Shown here in pieces: positions 7,690 through 15,664 of a DNA stretch of 64,000 bases. Location of the stretch: positions 1 through 64,000 of the forward strand of contig NZ_JBGSLK010000017.1 in assembly GCF_041740695.1 (NCBI RefSeq), given 5' to 3'. The stretch comes from Haliscomenobacter sp041740695 (GTDB taxonomy: Bacteria > Bacteroidota > Bacteroidia > Chitinophagales > Saprospiraceae). Position numbers and translations under genes: made by a program. Position 1 is the first letter of the stretch, and each line of letters begins with the position of its first letter. A model generated the notes under the pieces. That model was not told where the DNA came from and did no database searches. It saw nothing but the letters and a program-made list of their open reading frames with translations.

Positions 7690-7762
7690 TTTAGTTGAAA
7701 ATGGATTACCGTTTTCTTTCGCAGGCTTCCAGATTCCCACAAATCTCGGAGGCCTTTTTTGT
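7690..7762 (+). ncRNA. Candidate small RNA of about 70 nt
   Basis: Defined by a promoter match ending at 7683 and a strong intrinsic terminator at 7724-7760, with only about 35 nt of unpaired leader between the predicted start and the terminator stem. The leader contains TTTAGTTGAAAATGGATTAC, an AU-rich single-stranded stretch that could pair with target messages. I do not recognise it as 6S, tmRNA, SRP RNA, RNase P or a riboswitch. It lies upstream of, and divergent from, the porin and glutamine synthetase genes. Confidence 0.5.
7724..7760 (+). terminator. Intrinsic terminator of the candidate small RNA
   Basis: GGCTTCCAGATT (7724-7735) pairs with AATCT-C-GGAGGCC (7742-7754) as a 12-bp stem with one bulged C and a six-base loop, followed by six T residues and then GTTTTTG. 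No coding gene on the + strand ends just upstream. Confidence 0.75.
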
Positions 7763-8349
7763 TTTTGTGCTCGACCTGATGGGGTCAACAATCAAAAAAA
7801 AATTGCTTTAGTTGAAAATCCAGCCTTGATACTCAAAGCCATTGCTGACGATGAGCCACTTCTTCCAGCCGGAATTGAAGTGAAACTTCATTGCTTGAAT
7901 TGGTATCACTCGCCCACACAAGTGAAAGTTCAATCAATGGTTGTTCTTTAAAGTGGTAATTTGGCTAAGGGCAGGCGGGGTTTGTTGAGTAGCGCTTATT
8001 CGCTTGTTTGGTTATGGTCAGTTGACCTTGGCTTCATTTGATAATGTAAAAGTAGTTGCTGAGTTTGGCCCAAACTATTTATTTTTTGCTTTCAATGTGA
8101 TGGCTAGCGCACTATTCTGTGTCTATAAACCATGTTAATTATTTGATTCGCAATTGTTTAAATAAGTTTTGTGCCTTTACGTCCAAGTCCACTTAATGGC
8201 TTGTTTTTTTATTAAAAATAAGTGAATTCAGCGTAAAAAATTTGCTTTTTCCCCCACATTGGACTAAAAATCTCTTTTCATTCGGATTATCACCAGAACT
8301 TAAATAGCTTACTTTATCTTCGCATGATAGCTCACTATCGCCATTCATT

Positions 8350-10428
8350 ATGCGCAGTATACTCATTTTATCTTTTTTGCTGATTGTATCGCTGCCTTTG
8401 TTCGCCCAGCGACCCGATAGCCTTATCGTAGACCCAGTGCCAACGGATTTGCTGGAAGATTTTTTGCAAAATAGTGGTGCTGAATCAGGGGATTTTGATT
8501 TAAATGGCCAATTTGACCTTTTGGCTACTTTCCGAAAACGCCCGCTCAACATCAATCGTTGCGAGGAAGCTGACTTGCGTGAAATGGGCTTATTGAACGA
8601 TATTCAAATCAACAACTTGCTACAATACCGCAAGACTGCCGGGCCGCTCTTGGCTTTATATGAGTTGCAGGTGATTCCTGGTTTTGACTTGGCACTCATT
8701 CGCCGCATTATACCTTATCTGACCACAGGTGGTGATTTGGATGATTTTCAGGCTTCCATTTTGGAAATGATCGGTGATGGCCGCAATGAGGTTCAGATGC
8801 GTTGGTCACGCGTAATGGAAGAACAGGCAGGATACGCCAATCCAGAATCCGAACAATCTTACCTAGGCGATCCCAATCAGTTGTTTGTCCGTTGGCGGCA
8901 CACCTATTACAATCGTTTGAGTTTTGGCATTACGGCGGAGAAGGATCGGGGGGAAGCTTTTTTTACAGGAAACAACCGCCAGGGTTTTGACTTTTATTCA
9001 GCGCATTTTTTCCTGAACAATTACCGCAAAAAACTAAAAGCACTCGCACTGGGGGATTTTAATGCCAGTTTTGGCCAGGGTTTGATTTTATTTTCGGGTT
9101 TCAGCACAGGTAAAAATGCGGCGTCTACTTTGGTCAAACGCAATGCGCGTAACCTTCGCCCTTATGCTTCAGCCAACGAAGCCAACTATTTGCGTGGCGC
9201 AGGTGTCAGCTATGCCTTGAGCAACCAATTAGAGGTAACCGCTTTTTATTCTAGTCGCTTGCGGGATGGCAATGTCAATGGAGTGGACACGCTAGATGAA
9301 GAAGTAGCCAGCTTCAGTTCTTTTATTGACGCCGGATTTCACCGGACAGCGCGTGAAATTGAAGATAAAAACAGTGTGCGTCAGAACATCAGTGGCCTGT
9401 CGCTACAGTACCACAGTGGGGCTTACCGATTGGGCCTCAATAGTGTTTACCATCGTTTTGACCGGGCATTGACCCTCAATCCACAACCCTACAACCGCTT
9501 TTATTTCCAAGGGCAATCCCTGCTCAACACCAGTTTAGATTACTCTGCGCGTTGGGGCAATCTGAATGCGTTTGGCGAAACGGCCTGGAGCGACAATGGC
9601 GCCGTCGCCACCGTTAACGGACTGCTGATGACCCTGGATCGGAAAATGGATGCAGCGCTGGTTTACCGCCGTTATCCACGCAATTTCCAGGCGCTGGGCG
9701 CGGCTGCTTTTGGCGAAACCGATGGAGGTCGCAACGAGGAAGGGGTGTACATGGGCTTAGAAATTCGGCCTCGCACTGGCTGGACTGTTAATGCCTATTA
9801 TGACGTGTGGCGGCACCCTTGGCTGCGCTTTCAGGTGGATGCACCCTCTCGAGGTACCGAATGGCGCCTGCGGCTCACTTATGAAAAACGCCGTCGAATG
9901 CGGGCTTTCATCGAGTTGCGCCAGGAAAACAAAGAAGAAAATGCTTTTGGAAACGAAACTGCTTACAACATACTTGCGCCCACCCGTTTGCTGCAACTGC
10001 GCACTTATGTCAGCAACCAGGTAAGTAAAGCAGTAGAGCTGCGCACCCGCGCCGATTGGGGGTATTGGGATGGGGGAGTTGGGGCGAGGGAGTTTGGTTT
10101 TGCGGTATTGCAGGATGTAATTGTCCATCCCATCGGCTTTCCATTGTCTTTTTCGACTCGTTTCGCCTTGTTTGATACGGACAGTTACAATGTGCGGTTT
10201 TATTATTACGAAAACGACCTACTCAATACCTTCTCCATTCCGCCTTATTACAACCGGGGCTCACGGGTATATCTGAATTTGCGTTATCGACCAGTCTCTG
10301 CTTTAACGATAGAAGCCCGTTTTGCCCAAACTTTTTGGTCCAATCAAACCCAGATCGGAAGCGGCCTGGAGCTGATCGAAGGGCAACGGAGAACCCAGTT
10401 GAGTGCTCAAATTAAGTATGTGTTTTAG
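8350..10428 (+). CDS. Helix-hairpin-helix domain outer-membrane protein
   Basis: 692-residue exported protein. The signal peptide MRSILILSFLLIVSLPLFAQ is followed at residues 40-130 by two ComEA-like helix-hairpin-helix units (RPLNINRCEEADLREMGLLN, then LYELQVIPGFDLALIRRIIP). The remaining 550 residues are rich in alternating aromatic and charged residues, as in an outer-membrane beta-barrel, and end in RTQLSAQIKYVF with a terminal Phe. Proteins of this architecture are widespread in Bacteroidota and uncharacterised; the helix-hairpin-helix could bind DNA or act as a periplasmic interaction module. Function is not known. It stands alone, followed directly by an inverted-repeat element. Confidence 0.8.
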   Translation: MRSILILSFLLIVSLPLFAQRPDSLIVDPVPTDLLEDFLQNSGAESGDFDLNGQFDLLATFRKRPLNINRCEEADLREMGLLNDIQINNLLQYRKTAGPLLALYELQVIPGFDLALIRRIIPYLTTGGDLDDFQASILEMIGDGRNEVQMRWSRVMEEQAGYANPESEQSYLGDPNQLFVRWRHTYYNRLSFGITAEKDRGEAFFTGNNRQGFDFYSAHFFLNNYRKKLKALALGDFNASFGQGLILFSGFSTGKNAASTLVKRNARNLRPYASANEANYLRGAGVSYALSNQLEVTAFYSSRLRDGNVNGVDTLDEEVASFSSFIDAGFHRTAREIEDKNSVRQNISGLSLQYHSGAYRLGLNSVYHRFDRALTLNPQPYNRFYFQGQSLLNTSLDYSARWGNLNAFGETAWSDNGAVATVNGLLMTLDRKMDAALVYRRYPRNFQALGAAAFGETDGGRNEEGVYMGLEIRPRTGWTVNAYYDVWRHPWLRFQVDAPSRGTEWRLRLTYEKRRRMRAFIELRQENKEENAFGNETAYNILAPTRLLQLRTYVSNQVSKAVELRTRADWGYWDGGVGAREFGFAVLQDVIVHPIGFPLSFSTRFALFDTDSYNVRFYYYENDLLNTFSIPPYYNRGSRVYLNLRYRPVSALTIEARFAQTFWSNQTQIGSGLELIEGQRRTQLSAQIKYVF

Positions 10429-10515
10429 GGCGATCAGCTATCAGCCATCAGCAATGAGCAATCAGCTCTCAGTAAAACGGATAGCTGATTGCTGAAAGCT
10501 GACTGCTGATTGCTT
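10429..10515. repeat. AGCTGATTGCTGAT-type inverted repeat, copy 2
   Basis: Starts at the base after the TAG stop at 10426-10428. The left half (CGATCAGCTATCAGCCATCA and following) is the reverse complement of the repeat at 5202-5234, and the right half (ATAGCTGATTGCTGAAAGCT) is a second copy in the opposite sense, so the whole can fold into one long imperfect hairpin. Its right end supplies bases of the queD promoter. Confidence 0.7.
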
Positions 10516-10522
10516 ATCTTTG
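10489..10522 (+). promoter_or_regulatory. Promoter of queD
   Basis: TATCTTTG at 10515-10522 is an exact TAnnTTTG -7 element, 20 bp before the ATG at 10542. A TTG at 10489-10491, inside the preceding repeat, is placed as a -33 element with a 23-nt spacer. Confidence 0.6.
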
Positions 10523-10541
10523 CGCCTCAAAAAACCCAAAC

Positions 10542-10898
10542 ATGGAATTGTACAAGGAATTCAGCTTTGACTCTGCCCATTTTTTGCCCAATGTACCAGC
10601 AGGCCACAAGTGTGCACACATGCATGGGCACACCTATTATGTGAAGATACTTTTGGAGGGGCCGCTGGATCCACATTTGGGCTGGGTAGTAGACTTTGCA
10701 GAGGTGAAAAATGCCTGGGAACCGCTGGAAAAAATCCTGGATCACAAAATGCTCAATGACATCCCCGGACTGGAAAACCCAACCGCAGAGGTCATCGCGG
10801 TGTGGATATGGGATCGCCTCAAACCTAAATTGGCTCAACTCAAATCTATTGAAGTAAAGGAGACGCCAAATACAGGTGTGATTTATGATGGTAAATAG
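10542..10898 (+). CDS. queD: 6-carboxytetrahydropterin synthase (QueD/PTPS family)
   Basis: Converts 7,8-dihydroneopterin triphosphate to 6-carboxy-5,6,7,8-tetrahydropterin in queuosine (7-deazaguanine) synthesis. It has 118 residues, the normal size for QueD. Zinc ligands are visible as His13 (in DSAHFL) and His28/His30 (in HMHGHTY), with the catalytic Cys24 in GHKCAHMHGH and the substrate-anchoring Glu in VKETPNTG near the C-terminus. The other queuosine genes are not in this window. A pyruvoyl-tetrahydropterin synthase activity is possible, but the compact sequence with the CxxxHGH motif favours QueD. Confidence 0.9.
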   Translation: MELYKEFSFDSAHFLPNVPAGHKCAHMHGHTYYVKILLEGPLDPHLGWVVDFAEVKNAWEPLEKILDHKMLNDIPGLENPTAEVIAVWIWDRLKPKLAQLKSIEVKETPNTGVIYDGK

Positions 10899-10958
10899 TA
10901 AAATTTGTTGATTTTTGTTGCCAGACGATTTTAGCCTTACCAGATACCTAATATACTT

Positions 10959-11894
10959 ATGCAAAGCATCCAGCAAACTACCGATACCATCCTGATGGTC
11001 CGTCCAGCTCATTTTGGATTCAATGAGGAAACGGCATCCAACAATGCCTTCCAAGTCAATGACCAAAGCCTGAGTGTGATAGAAATTCAAGAAAAGGCCA
11101 AAGCTGAATTTGACACCTTTGTTGTAAAGCTTCGTGCGGCTGGAGTCAATGTAATCATCGTGGAAGATACGGCTGAGCCCATTACTCCGGATGCAGTTTT
11201 CCCCAATAACTGGGTTACTTTTCATCAGGATGGGCTGATCATTACTTATCCCATGTACGCGACCAAGCGCCGCCTGGAACGCCGCGAAGATGTACTCAAT
11301 AACCTGTCTGGGCAGTTCGCCATTACCAATCACGTGCGGATGGAGGGCCACGAAGCCCAAGATAAATTCCTGGAAGGCACTGGAAGTATGATTTTGGATC
11401 GCCCCAATCGACTGGTGTACGCGTGCTTGAGTCCGCGTACTGATCCCGAATTGTTGGAGGAGTTTTCCCGAATCACCGGATATACACCCGTGCTTTTTCA
11501 TGCGGTGGATGGCCAGGGGCAGGATATTTACCATACCAATGTGATGATGGCCCTGGGTGAGACTTTTGTGGTGATTGTGATGGATAGCATTCGGGATGCC
11601 GAGGATAAGTCAGATTTGTTGTCCTATTTTGATGCCACGGGCAAAGAAGTCATCGACCTGAGTCTTGAACAAATGATGTCTTTTGCGGGCAATATGTTGC
11701 AGGTGCGCAATACGAGTGGTGAGACCTATTTGGTCATGTCGACCCAAGCTTACGAATCCTTAAAGCCAGATCAAATTGCCAAAATTGAAAAACATACCCG
11801 GATTTTGCACAGTCCGATTAAAACCATTGAAACTTATGGTGGTGGAAGTGCGCGGTGTATGATGGCGGAGGTGTTTTTGCCACATAGGTCATAG
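10959..11894 (+). CDS. ctlX: Amidinotransferase-fold hydrolase, CtlX type
   Basis: 311-residue member of the guanidine-modifying fold (relatives: arginine deiminase, dimethylargininase). Conserved blocks are VRPAHFGFNEETASNN near the start, FPNNWVTFH (about residues 83-91), EGTGSMILDR (about 139-148), YHTNVMMALG with the catalytic His (about 189-198), and the C-terminal GGGSARCMMAEVFLP with the nucleophilic Cys300. This pattern matches the CtlX family named for citrulline utilisation. It probably hydrolyses citrulline or a related guanidino/ureido amino acid in the cytosol. It follows queD by 60 bp, but the two functions are unrelated. A strong terminator follows. Confidence 0.85.
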   Translation: MQSIQQTTDTILMVRPAHFGFNEETASNNAFQVNDQSLSVIEIQEKAKAEFDTFVVKLRAAGVNVIIVEDTAEPITPDAVFPNNWVTFHQDGLIITYPMYATKRRLERREDVLNNLSGQFAITNHVRMEGHEAQDKFLEGTGSMILDRPNRLVYACLSPRTDPELLEEFSRITGYTPVLFHAVDGQGQDIYHTNVMMALGETFVVIVMDSIRDAEDKSDLLSYFDATGKEVIDLSLEQMMSFAGNMLQVRNTSGETYLVMSTQAYESLKPDQIAKIEKHTRILHSPIKTIETYGGGSARCMMAEVFLPHRS

Positions 11895-11925
11895 CCACAC
11901 TAATCGTTGCCATTTCAAAAAATTA

Positions 11926-11957
11926 GGGCTGCCTCCATTGGAAGCAGCCCCTTTTTT
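11926..11957 (+). terminator. Intrinsic terminator after ctlX
   Basis: GGGCTGC (11926-11932) pairs with GCAGCCC (11944-11950), with further pairs inside, followed by CTTTTTT. It lies between convergent genes and could also act on the opposite receptor gene ending at 11986. Confidence 0.85.
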
Positions 11958-11985
11958 ATCCTAAAAATGGAGATTAGTCCATGTC

Positions 11986-14900
11986 TTAATTGAAGATGTA
12001 ACGTACACCCAATTGGGCTTGCCAAACGCTGTTCACGTTGATGGTTTTTACAAATGGAGTATCGAGCAGAATAGTCTGACCACCTACAACTCTGGTTGCC
12101 ATACGCAAATTAGGTGTTCCATCTGCAGCAACACTGGCCACTGAAAGTGGGTTAGCATTGTTAAAGTTACCAGCAGTAAGTTGATTGCCTATACCCCAGG
12201 CATCATTGATCATGTTGCCAAAGTTCAGGATGTCCGCACGGAACTGGAAGGTGTTTTTTGTCCCACCAATTTTGATGTATACTTCCTGCATCACAGTAAG
12301 GTCAAAACGAGTTAACCAGGGCAAGAAACCTCCGTTGCGCTCTGCATACTGACCCCGACGGGTTTTGAGGTAGTCATCTGCTTCAATGAAGGCATTAAAG
12401 GCAGTTTGTTGCTCGGCAGGGGAAAAAGTTTTGCCCCCAGAGGTAAAGCTCGCGAAAGTAAGCTCAGAAGCATTGTTGGGAATATAGATCAGGTCGTTGG
12501 TTTGACCATCGCCGTTCAGGTCATTACCATAAATGTAGTTGATTTTAGAGCCGCTTGCCGCAACACCACCTAAGGTAATTTCCGTGGCACCACCAAATTT
12601 ACCACCATAGTTGATGCGATAATTGACAAAACCTACAAAACGGTGACGCAAATCGTTGTCAGAGAAAGAAGCTTCCAAGTAGTTTTGGCCACCTACAGTT
12701 GGTGCATTGGCTTGTACTGTGCTACCTACCGACTGGAGGTCAGTTGATCTAGCATAGGTATAACCAATCATCCCTCCAAAGCCTTTAACTGCTGGTTTTT
12801 CCAACTTCGCAGTGAAGGAGTACGAATACCCATCCTGGGTATTGGACAGGATGAAAGCGTTGTTAATGGCTTTATTGATAAAACGACCCGCCGATGCAGG
12901 GAAACGATCGCGGGTATCAGCACCGGCAAGGCTACGGTCTGGCCCATTCAGGTTAGCATCGATGTAACGCAGGCCCTGGATTACCTTGTTGTACAAACCT
13001 TCTACGGTCAGCACTAGACCAAGTGGCAACTGCTGGTCGATGGCCAGGTTGTTTTTCCACAAGGTAGGGTACTTCAAATCTTCTTTTGAAGCGTTGATTA
13101 CGTAAGGTGGCAACTTGGTAATGTCGGTATTATCAGGAGCAAAATCACTAGGATCAGTAGTAAACGGATACGCAGTGGTACTCGTTTGGTTGATTATCGC
13201 AGTGTTCACCCCGTTGTTACCCAATTGGTTGGATACCAATACTTGTGGAATGCGAGAAACGAAGATACCCGTTCCACCACGTACCTGGGTTTTTTGATTG
13301 CCCTTTACATCCAGGTTGAAACCTACTCGTGGAGACAACTGCAAGTTGGCCTTAGGGAAAGCGCCGGTATTAATGGTCAGGTTTTCGTTGTTCTCATCTT
13401 TGAATGTCAGCGCCCCTACAACTGGGTTGAAGAAGTCTTCAGCCGTACCGTTGTCGTATTTGAACAAGTCAGCTCGCAAGCCCATCGTCAATTTGAAACG
13501 TTTGGACACTTGCAGTTCATCCTGTACATATCCGGTAAAAGTAGACACCTTCAAAACCTGTAGTGGCTCGCCACCTCCAGGCAACAAGGAATAACGCAAG
13601 TTGTAACGGTTGACGGTAACTGGTGATACCGGGTTGCTTGGATCATTTTTGAACTGCAGTGCTGCAGTTTTGAAATCATCGATCGAGTTGTACACGTACA
13701 CCCCGTTAGAAGCTGGGAAAAATACGTTGTTGGATTGGAAGTACTCATAACCCAAACCGAGGGTAAAATAGTGCTTCTTCACCGAAATGTTGTAGTTGTT
13801 GATCAGGTTGAGCGTACTATAGTTCAACTGGTTGTTCGGCGTAAAGGGGTCGAAACCTACGGAAGTGTAGGTAGTTCCATCCTTCAGAATGTCTACCGTT
13901 GGGAAGAGGTTGGCGTTGCGATACTTGCGGTCTTCATTTTGTTTGTTGAAGGTCGCCACAAAGTTGTTCGACGTTTTGTTGCTCAACACAGAGTTCAACT
14001 CGAAGGCAACCGAACGGGTGTTGTCCTTGATGATGTAGCCAGTGTTTTCACCAGAAATAGCCAATGCAGAGTTCTGGCGGTTACCATTACCTGCGGTGTT
14101 GCTACTGTTGGAGCCACTGATTAGCGATTCTGACTCCGAGTTGTGGTGAGAATAACGCAATGAGGCTTTGTGCTTCTGGCTGATGTTGTAATCCAAACGC
14201 ACGATGCCTTTGCGGCTGGTTACGTCATTGTTGAAGTTGTCCAACTGGCCTAAATCATAATTGAAGTTGGTCTGCAAAAAGCTGCTCAAATCCTGTAAGT
14301 CGGATTCAGTTACCCGAGATACGTTGCCGGTTGCACCTGGACGGTTCAATTGCCAGGTCAAAGCAGGGTTGGAGCTTTTGAACTGCTCACCGTTTATGAA
14401 GAAAAACAGTTTGTTTTTCACGATTGGTCCACCCAGGCGGAAACCAGTCGTTTTTTCATCAATGGTAACCGCAGGAATGGTCAGACCATCAGCTTTTTCT
14501 CCTACCAAGTCCTGGGTACGCCAGATGTGGTAAGCTGAACCCGAGAATTCATTGGTACCAGAGCGAGTAACAGCATTGATGCCTGCACCTGCAAAGCCCG
14601 ACTGCCGAACGTCAAAAGGCGCAATGTTTACTTGCAATTCTTCCAATGCATCCAGAGAAATTGCAGTAGTACCCGTACGACCACCAGCCTGAGCCGAAGA
14701 ACCCAAACCAAAACCGTTGTTGAACACCGAACCGTCGATGGTAAAGTTGTTGAAACGGCTGTCCTGGCCAGCAAAAGAGCGACCATTGCTATAAGCATTG
14801 TATTTGGTAATGTCGTCTATGGTACGGCCAATGGTAGGCAAGCTGTTGATGGCTTTGGTGTCGTATTGAACTGCAGCACCAGTACGATCGCTCGAGAAGA

Positions 14901-15291
14901 TAGCGTTCTTACCCGCGCTGATCACAACGTCGTCCAGGGTCACTGATTGTTCCGCCAACTCAACGTTGATGGTTGCAGCAGTACCGAGGCTGATGTAAAT
15001 GTTTTCTTTTACTTGGTCGGCGAATCCGGTGTAAGTCACCGTAATTTTGTAGGGCCCCCCTACACGCATACCTGGCATGCGGTAAGAACCGTCCAGGTCA
15101 GTAGCGGTACCGTACGATGTACCCGAAGGAACGTGTACTGCAACCACGTTGGCACCAATCAGGGCTTCTCCTTTGGTGTCGGTAATGATACCGGTCATCG
15201 CGGAAGAAGTCACCTGAGCAAAAGCGCCCAATTGCGCAGCCAGAATAACAACTACTGTGCAAAGCGCTTTAAACAGGTTAGCAAGCTTCAT
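11986..15291 (-). CDS. TonB-dependent receptor, Oar-like, with carboxypeptidase-regulatory domain
   Basis: 1101-residue outer-membrane transporter. After the signal peptide (to about residue 25, ...GAFAQ) comes a carboxypeptidase-regulatory-like domain (about 28-110: MTGIITDTKGEALIGANVVA), then a plug (about 120-240: FNNFTIDGSVFNNGFGLGSS, ELQVNIAPFDVRQSGFAGAG), and a large barrel ending WQAQLGVRYIFN. It lacks the SusC signature and has no SusD partner nearby, which points to the Oar-like class that imports or assembles ligands without a lipoprotein lid. Its ligand is unknown; TonB and ExbBD are not in the window. A clear promoter match precedes it. Confidence 0.9.
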   Translation of the reverse strand: MKLANLFKALCTVVVILAAQLGAFAQVTSSAMTGIITDTKGEALIGANVVAVHVPSGTSYGTATDLDGSYRMPGMRVGGPYKITVTYTGFADQVKENIYISLGTAATINVELAEQSVTLDDVVISAGKNAIFSSDRTGAAVQYDTKAINSLPTIGRTIDDITKYNAYSNGRSFAGQDSRFNNFTIDGSVFNNGFGLGSSAQAGGRTGTTAISLDALEELQVNIAPFDVRQSGFAGAGINAVTRSGTNEFSGSAYHIWRTQDLVGEKADGLTIPAVTIDEKTTGFRLGGPIVKNKLFFFINGEQFKSSNPALTWQLNRPGATGNVSRVTESDLQDLSSFLQTNFNYDLGQLDNFNNDVTSRKGIVRLDYNISQKHKASLRYSHHNSESESLISGSNSSNTAGNGNRQNSALAISGENTGYIIKDNTRSVAFELNSVLSNKTSNNFVATFNKQNEDRKYRNANLFPTVDILKDGTTYTSVGFDPFTPNNQLNYSTLNLINNYNISVKKHYFTLGLGYEYFQSNNVFFPASNGVYVYNSIDDFKTAALQFKNDPSNPVSPVTVNRYNLRYSLLPGGGEPLQVLKVSTFTGYVQDELQVSKRFKLTMGLRADLFKYDNGTAEDFFNPVVGALTFKDENNENLTINTGAFPKANLQLSPRVGFNLDVKGNQKTQVRGGTGIFVSRIPQVLVSNQLGNNGVNTAIINQTSTTAYPFTTDPSDFAPDNTDITKLPPYVINASKEDLKYPTLWKNNLAIDQQLPLGLVLTVEGLYNKVIQGLRYIDANLNGPDRSLAGADTRDRFPASAGRFINKAINNAFILSNTQDGYSYSFTAKLEKPAVKGFGGMIGYTYARSTDLQSVGSTVQANAPTVGGQNYLEASFSDNDLRHRFVGFVNYRINYGGKFGGATEITLGGVAASGSKINYIYGNDLNGDGQTNDLIYIPNNASELTFASFTSGGKTFSPAEQQTAFNAFIEADDYLKTRRGQYAERNGGFLPWLTRFDLTVMQEVYIKIGGTKNTFQFRADILNFGNMINDAWGIGNQLTAGNFNNANPLSVASVAADGTPNLRMATRVVGGQTILLDTPFVKTINVNSVWQAQLGVRYIFN

Positions 15292-15338
15292 AAACTAGTT
15301 AAATTTGGTGATGGAATGAGTAAATACTAATCACGACG

Positions 15339-15366
15339 CAAAATTAACTCACGGTTTTGAAATCAA
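15339..15366 (-). promoter_or_regulatory. Promoter of the Oar-like receptor gene
   Basis: On the minus strand TAATTTTG (15346-15339) matches TAnnTTTG, and TTG (15366-15364) lies 17 nt further upstream as a -33 element. The distance to the ATG at 15291 is about 47 nt. The rest of 15367-15592 is AT-rich spacer with nothing I can name. Confidence 0.55.
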
Positions 15367-15592
15367 CATTAACTCATCGTTAGTTTTATGATTAAAAATC
15401 AATCGATTATAAAAAAAATCCCTATGTTAATTTTATTGTAAAAATATTGTTACTAAGAATAAAAGAAATTGTCACCTGAATTTCACGTGGTAAAATTTTT
15501 TGATTCGCTTGAAAACTTAGAAAAAGCTACCGAAAAAAAAGTTAACATAAATTTAACATTGAAGAGTAAACCAGAAACATTTAGAAAAAGAG

Positions 15593-15642
15593 AATGCTTG
15601 ATTGAACGATGGACGGGACCCTGAAGCGTTCAATCAAGCATT
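15593..15642 (-). terminator. Perfect 16-bp stem terminator after the LysM gene
   Basis: AATGCTTGATTGAACG (15593-15608) and CGTTCAATCAAGCATT (15627-15642) are exact reverse complements around an 18-nt loop. It lies 22 bp beyond the LysM gene stop; the minus-strand 3' side reads CTCTTTTTC and the + strand side TTTTAGTC, so it could work in both directions. Confidence 0.75.
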
Positions 15643-15664
15643 TTTAGTCTATTTTTTAATCGAA

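Larger units (their letters stand above)
7510..8349. other. 840-bp intergenic region
   Basis: Separates the divergent porin and helix-hairpin-helix genes. It contains the candidate small RNA unit at 7652-7762 and a 15-nt direct repeat, GCTTTAGTTGAAAAT, at 7688-7702 and 7805-7819, of which the first copy lies at the predicted 5' end of the small RNA. It also has a possible promoter for the gene at 8350 (TATCTTCG at 8315-8322). An open frame at 7583-7951 has no recognisable composition or domain and is not called. I see nothing convincing in 7830-8300, which is AT-rich. Confidence 0.6.

Noticed and set aside
7583..7951. 122-codon open frame in the 840-bp gap
   Set aside because: Composition is not protein-like, it has no recognisable family, and it runs across the small-RNA promoter and terminator.
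10527..11534. 335-codon minus-strand frame
   Set aside because: Antisense shadow of queD and ctlX, both of which have clear catalytic motifs on the + strand.
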